From: Collimonas humicola
GTDB taxonomy: Bacteria; Pseudomonadota; Gammaproteobacteria; Burkholderiales; Burkholderiaceae_D
DNA length: 64,000 nucleotides
NCBI RefSeq assembly: GCF_018304945.1
Contig: NZ_JAGQEE010000002.1
Location: 434,001 to 498,000 of the forward strand
Direction: 5' to 3'
Below the pieces are notes generated by a model. It was not told the DNA's origin. It saw nothing but the letters and a program-made list of their open reading frames with translations, and ran no database searches. Positions within the stretch are counted from its first letter, which is position 1. Each line of letters starts with the position of its first letter. A program made the position numbers and the translations under genes. Below are positions 22,281 through 32,000 of this stretch, one piece after another.

Positions 22281-22304
22281 AAAGGGGTTAAATCCCCTTT
22301 TTTT
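22281..22304 (+). terminator. terminator of the LysR gene
   Basis: The stem AAAGGGG pairs with CCCCTTT around a short AT loop and runs directly into a T tract. It ends 43 bp past the LysR stop and separates the gene from the origin-like region. Confidence 0.85.
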
Positions 22305-22336
22305 GGATTTCACCGTCCGTCGTGTTTACATTTATA

Positions 22337-22548
22337 GGTTTATATATATGAATAGTAGTAGTAGTTAACGCCCTGCTTTTCTGTGGATAACTATAAATTT
22401 GACTATTCATTCAAGCACTTACGACTTGGATAAGGGCTGAGTAAACCTTGTATCTGGAAAGAACATTTCTTGGATAAAAATGAGGCTGTGGATAGCTGCT
22501 TCGCTTATGCACATTAGATTCCTGTAGTTATCCAAAGACTTATCCACA
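22337..22548 (+). repeat. origin module copy 1
   Basis: This is the first copy of a 211-212 bp direct repeat. Order: GGTTTATATAT, the TAG-triplet run, TTAACGCCCTGCTTTTC, a minus-strand DnaA box, TTCATTCAAGCACTT, two CTTGGATAA elements, a GTGGATAG element, TTATGCACA, TTATCCAAA and a perfect plus-strand box. The ends of the module are conserved between copies while the middle has drifted. Confidence 0.85.
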
Positions 22549-22729
22549 GTTATAAATTTTCATCCTTTCCATTTCTACCTTCCGTGTAGATTTTTTCTTT
22601 CCTTTTCATAAAAACCAAACACCGAAAAAGAACAATTTTTTTTGAAAAGTTGTTTTCTTAGCTTCTTTTTATGAATTGATTTTTTAAAAGCAACTTCAAA
22701 AGAAAAGGCTTTTCGGTTTTGTATTTAAA
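22549..22729. other. AT-rich spacer between origin modules
   Basis: These 181 bp are rich in homopolymer T and A runs, with no DnaA box or gene visible. They could act as an unwinding or bending segment between the two modules; that is inference. Confidence 0.5.
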
Positions 22730-22940
22730 GGTTTATATATAAAAATAGTAGTAATAGTTAACACCCTGCTTTTCTGTGGATAACCGCAAATTTGACCATT
22801 CATTCAAGCACTTGCAGCTTGGATAAAAGCTTGGTAATCGGTGTATCGCGGCAGAATAATTCTTGGATAAAAAAGCCGCTGTGGAAAACCGGCCCAGATA
22901 TCCACAATTCAAAAACAGGATATCCACAGCTTTATCCACA
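22730..22940 (+). repeat. origin module copy 2
   Basis: This is the second copy, offset by 392-393 bp from the first and in the same orientation. It repeats GGTTTATATA, the triplet run, TTAACACCCTGCTTTTC, the minus-strand box, the CATTCATTCAAGCACTT segment and two CTTGGATAA elements. It ends with ATATCCACA twice and a perfect TTATCCACA. The 17 bp triplet-to-box spacing is identical in both copies. Confidence 0.85.
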
Positions 22941-23107
22941 AAATCGTGAAAATAGACTGATTTCGATGTTTTTTTGGCACTGCAGAGCCGTTTTGCCAAG
23001 AATTTTCCTGACTGCTTAAACGGTAGGCAGCATCGCTTTTAGAAAAATTCCTAGACAAGCTGAATCGAAAGCTTTAATGTACGCAAAGCGTATATTTGGA
23101 GAAGCGA

Positions 23108-24409
23108 ATGCTCGATCAGCAGACTTTTTTGCGCGATGCAATGCGTCGCTTGAACCTTACCCGGGAAAGTTTTTCAGAGCGGATCGGCATCCGGAAGCGC
23201 GCATTGGATACCTGGCTGCTGCCGGAAACATCTGGTGAATACAGGGTAATGCCGGATATTGTGACGAAATTTGTCAGTGAAATCCTGAGCGGAAACATCG
23301 TCGCCCAAGGTACTACGCAGAGCGTATATATCCCCGACCCCAATGCCCCGCTGCACACGCGCATCGGCTACAACGGCAAGCCGCAGCTGCTGTCGGTGGA
23401 CCAGTTTTCGCGCGATTCGCTGGAAGAGCTGTTCCGCATCGCCGACATCATGCAGCCCATTGCAAGGCGCCAGAAGGTCTCGCGCATCCTCGAGGGTGCC
23501 GTACTAGCCAATTTGTTCTTTGAAGCCAGCACGCGCACGCGTATCAGCTTTGGCGCGGCGTTTTGCCGGCTGGGGGGATCGGTTTGCGACACCACCGGGT
23601 TTACTTTCTCTTCCATGACCAAGGGCGAGTCGATCTACGACACCAGCCGCGTCATCAGCGGTTATGTCGACGCCCTGGTCGTGCGGCACCCGGAACAAGG
23701 CGCAGTCGATGAATTCGCCCGCGCCACCAACATTCCGGTGATCAATGGCGGCGACGGGCCGGGCGAGCATCCCAGCCAGGCGATTCTCGACCTGTACACG
23801 ATCCAACGCGAATTCTCGCGGCTGGGGAAACTGATAGACGGCGCCCATATCGTCATGGCGGGCGATCTCAAGTACGGCCGCACGGTGCATTCGCTGATCA
23901 AGCTGCTGGCCCTGTACCGCAATCTCAGGTTCACCCTGATCGCGCCGCCGGCCCTGGAGATGCCGGCCCACATCCTGGAGCGCATCGCCCGCGCCGGCCA
24001 TGTGGTGGAACAATCGACATCGCTGCAGCAAGGTTTGCGAGGCGCAGACATCGTGTACGCCACCCGGATCCAGAAAGAACGTTTCGCCGACGAGGCGATC
24101 GAGGGCTATACGCCGGATTTCCAGATCAATCAGGCCCTGATCAACGCCGCCTGCAGCGCCGACACCATTGTCATGCATCCGTTGCCGCGCGACGGCCGGC
24201 CCGGCGCCAACGATCTCAGCACCGATCTGAATCACGATCCGCGCCTGGCGATATTCCGCCAGACCGACAATGGCATCCCGGTTAGGATGGCGATCTTCGC
24301 AACTTTGCTGGGAGTGGAAAACCAGGTGCAGCATTCGATGCGCGACGTCAGCTGGCGCTCGCCGCACCACGTAGGACCGGATGACGCAGCTTTCGACGGC
24401 CTGGACTGA
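23108..24409 (+). CDS. aspartate carbamoyltransferase with HTH-like N-terminal extension
   Basis: The protein has 433 residues. Residues from about 95 on are an ATCase catalytic chain: carbamoyl phosphate motif STRTRISF (141-148), HPSQ (221-224), GDLKYGRT (252-259) and HPLPR (357-361). Residues about 7-60 look like an XRE/CI-type helix-turn-helix (LNLTRESFSERIGIRKRALDTWL), an extension absent from the usual 300-340 residue PyrB. The ATG at 23108 has GGAG six bases upstream; a TTG at 23096 is less likely. It could be the pyrimidine pathway enzyme or a second ATCase with a DNA-binding role. It directly abuts the origin-like region. Confidence 0.88.
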   Translation: MLDQQTFLRDAMRRLNLTRESFSERIGIRKRALDTWLLPETSGEYRVMPDIVTKFVSEILSGNIVAQGTTQSVYIPDPNAPLHTRIGYNGKPQLLSVDQFSRDSLEELFRIADIMQPIARRQKVSRILEGAVLANLFFEASTRTRISFGAAFCRLGGSVCDTTGFTFSSMTKGESIYDTSRVISGYVDALVVRHPEQGAVDEFARATNIPVINGGDGPGEHPSQAILDLYTIQREFSRLGKLIDGAHIVMAGDLKYGRTVHSLIKLLALYRNLRFTLIAPPALEMPAHILERIARAGHVVEQSTSLQQGLRGADIVYATRIQKERFADEAIEGYTPDFQINQALINAACSADTIVMHPLPRDGRPGANDLSTDLNHDPRLAIFRQTDNGIPVRMAIFATLLGVENQVQHSMRDVSWRSPHHVGPDDAAFDGLD

Positions 24410-24500
24410 GGCCGGCGCCAGCTGTCAACGCCGGCCCCGGCGGCCAAGCCTTGCCAGGCCTTCCGGGCGGCGCCGCTGAACTGCAAGGCAAGCGCACTTA

Positions 24501-24528
24501 AACTGCCGCGCATACATCCGCGGCAGTT
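24501..24528 (+). terminator. possible terminator between ATCase and AsmA genes
   Basis: A 10 bp stem AACTGCCGCG pairs with CGCGGCAGTT around an 8-base loop between two convergent genes. The downstream T-run is weak (TCTGTAGTTCTAT), so the call is tentative. Confidence 0.45.
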
Positions 24529-24589
24529 CTGTAGTTCTATACATCTCTAGTACGCCAGCGCGGATTGCGCAATTTTTAAAACGAGAAAT

Positions 24590-26617
24590 CTATTTCGTCT
24601 TTTTCTGCTTCAGGGTCTTGCCCGGCGGCGGCGCCACCGGCTTTTGCCTGGCTTGCGCCAGCAAGGCGGCGCAATCGTTTTCCTGTGCCGGGGTGACATT
24701 GATCAATGGGATCACCGCCGCTACCGGCGCCAGCACGCCGAGCGCAATCGCGCCGCCAGCCTTCAGCGCCAGGATTCCCTTGTCCACTCCGACATCCGGA
24801 TTCTTGAAGCTGCCATTGACATGCAGAGGCGACCTGAGCGAAAAAATCCGCATGCCCTTGCTTTCCGGCTTGACCGTCAGCGCCAGCGTTTCCTGCGCCA
24901 GGTTGATCTGGCCCTGGACATTGATGACGGCGTCGTCGGTATCCATCACGAAGGTGCGGGCGTCCATCACGCCCTTGGTCACGGCAAAATCGCTGGCCAG
25001 GCAGTTCAGCTTGACCTGCTTGTCGCCGAACAGCTTGGAAATGACAACGTTGCCGATGTTCAAGCCGGCGGCTTCCAGCAGGAACTTGCTGACGGTGCCT
25101 TGGTTGACCAGGGTTTTCAGCTCGCCATTGGAACTTCCCAGCAGGCTGGCGACAGAGTTGCCCACCGCCGACAGGGAAGCGTCGCCGTTGATTTCGCCGA
25201 GGCTGGCCTGGGCCGATTCGAAAGTCGGAAACAGTTGCTTGATTTTCAGGTGGCGCGCAGAAATTTTCATTTCCGCCTTGATCGCCTTGCCGCTGCCGTC
25301 CAGCTTGATGTCGGACACCATATTGCCGCCGGCGACGCCGAAATTCAGGGGCGTCAGCGACAGCACGCTGTCTTTCAGGTGAAGGTCGGCGACCAGGTCC
25401 TGGATCGGCAATTCCTTGTCGCGCACGATCTTGCGCCCGGTGAACTTGACGTCGGCATCGATGCTGCCCCAGCGGCTGGTGTCGAACTGCTCGACCGGCA
25501 GCACCTTGTTGCCCGGCTGGGCCACGCCATCGCCGCGGTTGGCCTTGCTGGCGTTGGAGTCGGCGCCGATCAGCGGCGCCAGGTCTGCCAGCCGGAGCTG
25601 GTTGGACAGCAGCGTGCCTTTCAACAGGGGCCGCGGCTTCTGCGCGACATATTCCAGCGTGCCGGACAAATCGCTAGAGCCGACGCGGCCGCTGAACTTG
25701 TCGTAAATCCAGTCGCCGCCGGCGCTGTTGAGCTTGCCGACCAGGCGGCCCTCCGTGGAAAACGGCGGCGTCGCCGGCAGCACGATGCCGGTCAGCGGAT
25801 AGAGGTTGGACATGCTCGCGCCGGACAATTTCAGGCGCAGGTCGAGCGCGGCCAGGTCGCTGGGCTTGGTCAGCGTTCCTTGCACGCCGATTGTTGTCTT
25901 GCCGACGCGGACGTTGGCTAGCAGCGGATAGGGCGTGCTGGAGTTCTGCAGAGACAGCACGGCGCCCGCCTTGCCGTCGCCGCTGACCGCCGCCTTGTTG
26001 AAACTGCCGCTGACTTTCCAGCCGATGCCGTAGCCTTCCGCGCTAGCGGCGGGCAAGCTGTCGATGTCCGCCCTGATATCCAGCTTGCTGACCGGATCCA
26101 GCAAACGCACAGTGCCTTTGGCCAGCACCAGCTTCTGCAATTCCAGCTGCCAGGCGGACGGTCCGCTTGATGTGAAAGTCCAGTTGTTGTCGCCGTCCGG
26201 CTTGCGTTCCAGCGCCAGCACCGGCGCGTCCAGCTCCAGCGACGGCAGCACGATGCGGTGCGCCAGCAAGGGCAAGGGACTCAGCGAAAACGTCAGCTGG
26301 CCGATTTCCGCCATATGCGGCCCGGTTTTGGCCCACTCCGGATTATCCAGCACAATGTCTTTCGCACTCAGGCGCGGCCACGGGACCCAGCGCCGCCAGC
26401 TATCCAGGTCGCTCTGCGATTTTTGCCAGGTCAGCGCCAGATCGCCGCGAATCGCAAACGGTCGGCCTGCGGCCTCGCTGACGCGCTGGTTGAGCCAGGG
26501 CTTGGCGCGGTTCCAGTCGAAAGTAAGCAGCAATGCCGCGCATACGGCGATCAGCCCCGCCAGCGAGGCCAAAGACCATAAAAAAAGTCTCGCCGGACGA
26601 AATTTAGTTGTAGTCAT
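24590..26617 (-). CDS. AsmA family protein
   Basis: This is an envelope protein of the AsmA/YhjG group, 675 residues. It has one N-terminal membrane helix (LFLWSLASLAGLIAVCAALLL), an AsmA N-terminal domain (GRPFAIRGDLALTW, PRLSAKDIVLDNPEWA) and a C-terminal AsmA_2-like region (ARHLKIKQLFPTF, GLNIGNVVISKLFGDKQVKLNC). Such proteins span the periplasm and are linked to outer-membrane lipid homeostasis. The start at 26617 was chosen because it leads into the membrane helix. The ribosome site is weak and an upstream start is possible. Confidence 0.85.
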   Translation of the reverse strand: MTTTKFRPARLFLWSLASLAGLIAVCAALLLTFDWNRAKPWLNQRVSEAAGRPFAIRGDLALTWQKSQSDLDSWRRWVPWPRLSAKDIVLDNPEWAKTGPHMAEIGQLTFSLSPLPLLAHRIVLPSLELDAPVLALERKPDGDNNWTFTSSGPSAWQLELQKLVLAKGTVRLLDPVSKLDIRADIDSLPAASAEGYGIGWKVSGSFNKAAVSGDGKAGAVLSLQNSSTPYPLLANVRVGKTTIGVQGTLTKPSDLAALDLRLKLSGASMSNLYPLTGIVLPATPPFSTEGRLVGKLNSAGGDWIYDKFSGRVGSSDLSGTLEYVAQKPRPLLKGTLLSNQLRLADLAPLIGADSNASKANRGDGVAQPGNKVLPVEQFDTSRWGSIDADVKFTGRKIVRDKELPIQDLVADLHLKDSVLSLTPLNFGVAGGNMVSDIKLDGSGKAIKAEMKISARHLKIKQLFPTFESAQASLGEINGDASLSAVGNSVASLLGSSNGELKTLVNQGTVSKFLLEAAGLNIGNVVISKLFGDKQVKLNCLASDFAVTKGVMDARTFVMDTDDAVINVQGQINLAQETLALTVKPESKGMRIFSLRSPLHVNGSFKNPDVGVDKGILALKAGGAIALGVLAPVAAVIPLINVTPAQENDCAALLAQARQKPVAPPPGKTLKQKKTK

Positions 26618-26899
26618 AGATTTATGAGGTAGGCGTCGCTGAAAAGTTTCATTCGACAAGTATCCACCTGATCCCGCCGCCGGTGCTTTAACAAATGCAA
26701 AATTTCCGGCAACAGTCGCCATTGTGCACCTGGCGCCAGGACTGTCATCGGGATCCGCGCGGCAGACGTTAACCTGTGACATTGGCAGGTCCAGGTGTGC
26801 ACTTTGTTAGACATGCAAGTGTTTGTAACCCACTGTAGCTAATGCAAATCGACGTGCTAGCTTGTAAACACAACCCATTCCCGTTGTATGGAGTAAAAA

Positions 26900-28876
26900 A
26901 TGACTAACAATAAAAAGCCGGTGTCGTTAATGCTCGGCGCTTCTGTCTGCGTGGCGCTGCTGTCGCTCGCCGGCTGCGATAAAAAACCGGATGCCAGCGC
27001 ACCCGCCGCCGCGCCGGTCGCGCCGCAGGCGCAAGCCGCGCCGGCATATGTGCCGCCAACTGCCGATCAGCTGTACCAGCTGGTGGGGCCGATCGCCCTG
27101 TTCCCGGACAAACTGGTGGCGCAAGTGCTGGCCGCATCCAGCTATCCTGAGCAAGTCACCGCCGCCGACAACTGGCTGGGGCAGAACAAGAACCTGAAAG
27201 GCACGCAGCTGCAGGACGCCGCCAACCAGCAGCCATGGGACGTCAGCGTCAAGGGCTTGACGCAGTTTCCAAGCGTGCTGGACCAGATGGCGCACAATCT
27301 TCCCTGGACCTCGGCGCTCGGCGACGCTTATGTCAACGACCCGACCGATGTCATGAACGCGATCCAGGTGATGCGCCAGCGCGCCGCCGCCAGCGGCAAC
27401 CTGAAAGACAGCAAGCAGCAGCGGATCGCCAGGGCGCCGCGGGTGCAGGCAGCACCGCCTGTCGGCTATGCGCCGCCGCCCGACGAACCGCCTATCTATG
27501 AAGGACCGGAAGTGATTCCGCCGCCGCCGGAAACCATCGTGATCGAGCCGGCCGAGCCGGATGTGGTTTACGTGCCGGCCTACAATCCCGGCGTGGTCTA
27601 CGGCGAGCCGCTGCCGGTTTATCCGGGCTACACCTATGAACCGCCGCCGGCCTACTATCCGCCCGGCGAAATCGTCACCGCCGGCGTGCTGACCTTCGGC
27701 GTCGGGATTGCCGTCGGCGCCCTGATCGAACATCAGCACTGGGGCTGGAATTCCTGGGGCGTGCATTGGGGCGGCGAAGGCGGCGGCGGCAACTGGCGCG
27801 GCGATGGCGACCGCGACCACGGCGGCTGGCACCGGCCGGCGGTGGTGTACAACAACAATACCTATGTATCGCGTTCCACTACCATCATCAACCGTGTAAC
27901 CAACAACTACAACAACAGCACTGTTATCAACAACAACACCCGGAATAATTTCGGGCCGGGCCAGGCAAACAACCAGCCCTTCCCCAACGGCGGGCCGGCC
28001 GGCCAGCCGGGCGGCGGCGCGGCTAGTTTCGCCGGAGTGCGGCCGAATGCGGTGCAGCCTAACGTTGCCCGGCCTGACGCGGCGCGACCGAATTTCGCCC
28101 CGCCGGGCAATCCGCAGCAAGCACGTCCCGTTCCGAATGCCGCGCCGTTCGCCGCGGCGCCAAGGCCGAACCACGGACAGCCGGATTTCAGCCACATGAC
28201 GCAGCCGAACTTCGGTCGGGTCCCGCCAGGAGCCGGACCGTCGGCTGCCGCCAGCGCCAACCAGCTGGCAAAGCCTGGATTCGTGCATCCGGCGCCGAAT
28301 CAGGTTCAGCCTGGCGCAGTGCCGCAACATCCCGGCTTTGGCCAGCCGCCGGTACAGAACGGCCGGCCGGTGCCTAACCAGCTGCAGCAAAACGCCTTGA
28401 ACCACCCGCCGGCCATGCCGAAAAATCTTCAGGGTGAAAGGCCGCCGGTGAACCTGAACCAGCATCCTTTCGGCGGCAATCCGCAGCGGCCGAATTTCAA
28501 CCGGCCGGCCGAGGCGGCCAGGCCGCAGCCCCAGCCTATGCCTGTGCCGCAAAACGTGCAAAACCGGCCGCCTCAGCAGTTCGAAAACCGCCCTAACGGC
28601 GGCCAGATGCATCAGGAAATGAGCCGCCCTGCGCCTGCACCGGCGCCGGTATTCAACCGTCCGGAACCGCGCCCGCAGCCGCAACCGCAACCGATGTCAA
28701 GGCCGGAGCCGCGTCCTCAGCCGCAGCCTCAGCCGATGGCAAGACCGGAACCGCGCCCTCAACCACAGCCACAGATGCAAGCGCCACATCCGGCGCCGCC
28801 GCCACCGCAAAACCACGAGGTGCATCATGACGGCGGAAACCTTCATCCGGACAAGCGCGCGGATGAGCATAAATAA
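26900..28876 (+). CDS. DUF3300 lipoprotein with Pro/Gln-rich tail
   Basis: The 658-residue protein begins with a lipoprotein signal (LLSLAGCDKK, lipobox LAGC). Residues about 55-170 match DUF3300 (YQLVGPIALFPDKLVAQVLAAS, AQNPTDVMNAIQ-like NDPTDVMNAIQVMRQRA). A Pro-rich linker with a membrane-like glycine segment (AGVLTFGVGIAVGALIEHQHWGW) follows, then an Asn-rich patch. The last 300 residues are low-complexity Pro/Gln/Asn with short PEPRPQPQPQPM repeats. The function is unknown. GC-rich low complexity gives a long false frame on the other strand. Confidence 0.85.
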   Translation: MTNNKKPVSLMLGASVCVALLSLAGCDKKPDASAPAAAPVAPQAQAAPAYVPPTADQLYQLVGPIALFPDKLVAQVLAASSYPEQVTAADNWLGQNKNLKGTQLQDAANQQPWDVSVKGLTQFPSVLDQMAHNLPWTSALGDAYVNDPTDVMNAIQVMRQRAAASGNLKDSKQQRIARAPRVQAAPPVGYAPPPDEPPIYEGPEVIPPPPETIVIEPAEPDVVYVPAYNPGVVYGEPLPVYPGYTYEPPPAYYPPGEIVTAGVLTFGVGIAVGALIEHQHWGWNSWGVHWGGEGGGGNWRGDGDRDHGGWHRPAVVYNNNTYVSRSTTIINRVTNNYNNSTVINNNTRNNFGPGQANNQPFPNGGPAGQPGGGAASFAGVRPNAVQPNVARPDAARPNFAPPGNPQQARPVPNAAPFAAAPRPNHGQPDFSHMTQPNFGRVPPGAGPSAAASANQLAKPGFVHPAPNQVQPGAVPQHPGFGQPPVQNGRPVPNQLQQNALNHPPAMPKNLQGERPPVNLNQHPFGGNPQRPNFNRPAEAARPQPQPMPVPQNVQNRPPQQFENRPNGGQMHQEMSRPAPAPAPVFNRPEPRPQPQPQPMSRPEPRPQPQPQPMARPEPRPQPQPQMQAPHPAPPPPQNHEVHHDGGNLHPDKRADEHK

Positions 28877-28936
28877 TATGCCTGTCTGAAAGCGCTGATC
28901 AGGGGGCGGCGCAGGTTTTAAAAGCAGCCGTCCAAC

Positions 28937-28976
28937 AAAAAAAGCTGGCTGAACTTTTGTTCAGCCAGCTTTTTTA
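28937..28976. terminator. bidirectional terminator between DUF3300 gene and putA
   Basis: A long stem AAAAAAGCTGGCTGAAC pairs with GTTCAGCCAGCTTTTTT around a 4-base loop, with A and T runs on both sides. It can end both convergent transcripts. Confidence 0.9.
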
Positions 28977-29005
28977 TTGCAGGCAATAGACTTGCATTAC
29001 ATCAC

Positions 29006-32000
29006 TCAAGCCTGCAAGGTCATCAGGCTGGCGTTGCCCCCCGCAGCGGTGGTATTGACGCACACCGCGCGCTCGGCCAGCAGGCGCCACAGCGGAATCG
29101 AGGCGTACTCGGAGGTTTCCAGCAGCGGCACCAGCGCGCCGGATTTTTCGCTCAATGCCGTCAGCATCGGACGCAGGCGCCAGGTGCCGGCGCCATCCAC
29201 CAGCGCCAGCTGCAGGCGCGCGCCATTGTTGTCGGCATCGAGCTTGTCGATCACCCGGATGGCAGCGTGCACCGCTTTCGGCAACCCTTCCGGAATCATC
29301 GCCGCCGCGGTCGCTTCCACCACCGGAGAGTTGCCGGTGGCGAACACCGCCGCCAGCTGGTTCAGCATCGCGCCGACATTATCCGCGCTGCACAGGATGG
29401 CGCCGCGCGGTGCAAACGACAGGCTGTTGCGTTCGCCGGTCGGGCCGGGCAGCACCAGCGAAGTGCCGAGCCAGCTGGCGTGCATGTATTCCTCGCCCAG
29501 CGCGGCAATGCGTTGATGGCCGTGGGTCTTTGCCCAGCCCAGCAAGGCTTGCAGCACAGGCGTATCGATCGCCGCGTCGGCATTCGGCGCATGGATCGTA
29601 TGCGCACCCAGCGATACCACGGGATTGCGTTGCAGCCGCTTCAGGTACAAAGGGCCGCCGGCTTTTGGTCCGGTGCCTGATTTCCCTTCGCCGCCGAACG
29701 GCTGTACGCCGACCACGGCGCCGACGATATTGCGGTTGACGTAGATATTGCCGACATGCGCATGGCCGACGATGTAGTCGATGGTTTCATCGATGCGCGA
29801 ATGGATCCCCAAGGTCAGGCCGTAGCCGCTTCCGTTGATCGCTTCGATCAGCTGCGGCAGCTCATTGCGGGCGTAGCGCAGCACGTGCAATACCGGTCCG
29901 AACACTTCGCGTTTCAGTTCCGACATGGAGCCGATCTCGATCAGAGTCGGCGCCACGAAAGTGCCATTGGCTTGTTCCGCCGGCAGCGGCAGCTGGAAGA
30001 AATCCTTGGCCGTGCCGCGCATCTTTTCAATATGCGCCAGCAACTGGCCCTGGGCGTCGGCATCGATCACCGGGCCGATATCGGTCACCAGCCGGTCCGG
30101 GCTGCCGACCCGCAATTCCTGCATGGCGCCCTTGAGCATATGCAAGGTGCGGTCGGCGATATCGCTTTGCAGGCACAGCACGCGCAATGCCGAGCAGCGC
30201 TGGCCGGCGCTGTCGAAGGCCGAGTTCAGCACATCTTGCACGACTTGTTCCGGCAAGGCGCTGGAATCCATGATCAAGGCGTTCTGGCCGCCGGTTTCTG
30301 CGATCAGCGGCAAGTCGACCGATTCTTCCAGCGAGCGTTTCGCCAGCGTGCGGCTGATGATCTGCGCGACTTCGGTCGAGCCGGTGAAAATGACGCCCTT
30401 GACGCGCGGGTCTGCGGTCAGCGTGGCACCGACGGTATCGCCCTGCCCCGGCAGGAATTGCAAGGCCGCGTGCGGCACGCCGGCGTCATGCATCAGCTGC
30501 ACTGCGCGCGCGGCGATCAGCGGCGTCTGTTCGGCCGGCTTGGCCAGCACCACATTGCCGGCTGCCAGCGCGGCGCTGACTTCGCCGACAAAAATCGCCA
30601 GCGGGAAATTCCACGGGCTGATGCACACCACGGGACCGAGCGCCAGCGCGTTCTGGGTGTGGCGGATCTGCGCCGCATAGTAGCGTAGGAAATCGACCGC
30701 TTCGCGCACCTCGGCGATGGCGTTCGGCAGCGATTTGCCGGCTTCGCGGATCGCCAGCGCGATCAGTTCCATCTGGTTTTCTTCAAACAGGACCGCCGAG
30801 CGGTCCAGCTTGTCGGCGCGTTCCGCCGGCGGCAGGGTTTGCCAGTCCATGGCGTAGACGCTGGCGGCATGCAGCGCCTTGTCGACATCGGCCACGCTGG
30901 CTTCGATCACGCTGCCGACCACATCGCGATGGTTGGCCGGGTTCAGCACCGGACGCGCGGCCTGGCTGTAGGCTTGCAGCTCTCCCAGCATAGGTGTGGC
31001 ATGCCATTGCTGCTGGCCGAAAATCTTGAAGGCGCTGTCGATCTGGCGCAGCACTTCTTCATTGCTCAGATCGAGGCCGGCCGAATTCTTGCGCTCGGCG
31101 CCGAACATGGCCGGCGGCAAAGCAATCTGCGGGTGCGGCTCGCCGCCCAGCTGCTGGGCGGCCTGCAGCGGATCGGCGATGAGCGAATCGATAGAGACGT
31201 TCTCATCGACGATCTGGTTGACGAAGGACGAGTTGGCGCCGTTCTCCAGCAAGCGCCGCACCAGGTACGCGAGCAAGGTCTGGTGCGAACCGACCGGTGC
31301 GTAGATGCGGCAAGGCTTGTCCAGCATGTCTTTGCCGACCACCTGGTCGTACAGCGTTTCGCCCATGCCGTGCAGGCACTGGAATTCGTAGTCGGTGACG
31401 TTCTTTTCCTTGGCCCAGCTGTAGATGGTGGCCAGCGTGTGCGCGTTATGCGTTGCAAACTGAGGATAGATGACGTCGGTCGCCGCCAGCAGTTTTTGTG
31501 CGCAGGCCAGGTAGGAAACGTCCGTATAAACCTTGCGGGTGTACACCGGGAAGCCCGGCAAGCCGTCGACCTGGGCGCGCTTGATTTCGGAGTCCCAATA
31601 GGCGCCCTTGACCAGCCGCACCATGAATTTGCGGCCGCTGCGGCGCGCCAGGTCGACCAGGTAGTCGATCACGAAAGGACAGCGTTTCTGGTAGCCCTGC
31701 ACCACGAAGCCGATGCCGTCGAAGCCGGCCAGGTCAGCGTCGAAAGCCAGCGCTTCCATCAGGTCCAGCGACAGTTCCAGGCGATCCGCTTCTTCCGCAT
31801 CGATGTTGAGGCCGATGTCGTATTGCTTGGCCAGCACCACCAGCTGCTTCAGGCGCGGCAGCAGTTCTTGCATGGTGCGCTGGCGCTGGGCGCGCGAATA
31901 GCGCGGATGCAGCGCCGACAATTTGACCGAAATGCCAGGACCCTGCTTGATGCCGCGTCCGGCCGAAGCCTTGCCGATGGCGTGGATCGCATCTTCATAC

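Larger units (their letters stand above)
22305..23095. other. oriC-like region: DnaA boxes and DnaA-trios in two modules
   Basis: This gene-free AT-rich region contains four perfect DnaA boxes: 22382-22390 and 22775-22783 (minus), 22540-22548 and 22932-22940 (plus). It also has TTATGCACA at 22505 and many near matches (CTTGGATAA at 22425, 22469, 22818 and 22862; ATATCCACA at 22898 and 22920). Triplet runs TAGTAGTAGTAG (22353-22364) and TAGTAGTAATAG (22746-22757) each lie exactly 17 bp from a perfect box. An AT-rich tract lies on the far side. This is the DnaA box/GC-richer spacer/DnaA-trio arrangement of bacterial basal origin unwinding elements. All flanking genes to the left run away from it. 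Confidence 0.82.

Noticed and set aside
22733-22999. 88-codon open frame in the origin-like region
   Set aside because: It covers the DnaA boxes and repeats, and its start and composition look random.
22305-23095. Possible insertion sequence remnant or CRISPR array
   Set aside because: There are only two long copies, no transposase, no inverted ends and no short regular repeat/spacer pattern; box and triplet layout fits an origin better.
26927-28690. 587-codon open frame on the minus strand
   Set aside because: It mirrors the DUF3300 gene; its Arg/His-rich composition is that of antisense GC-rich sequence, while the plus frame has a lipobox and a known domain.
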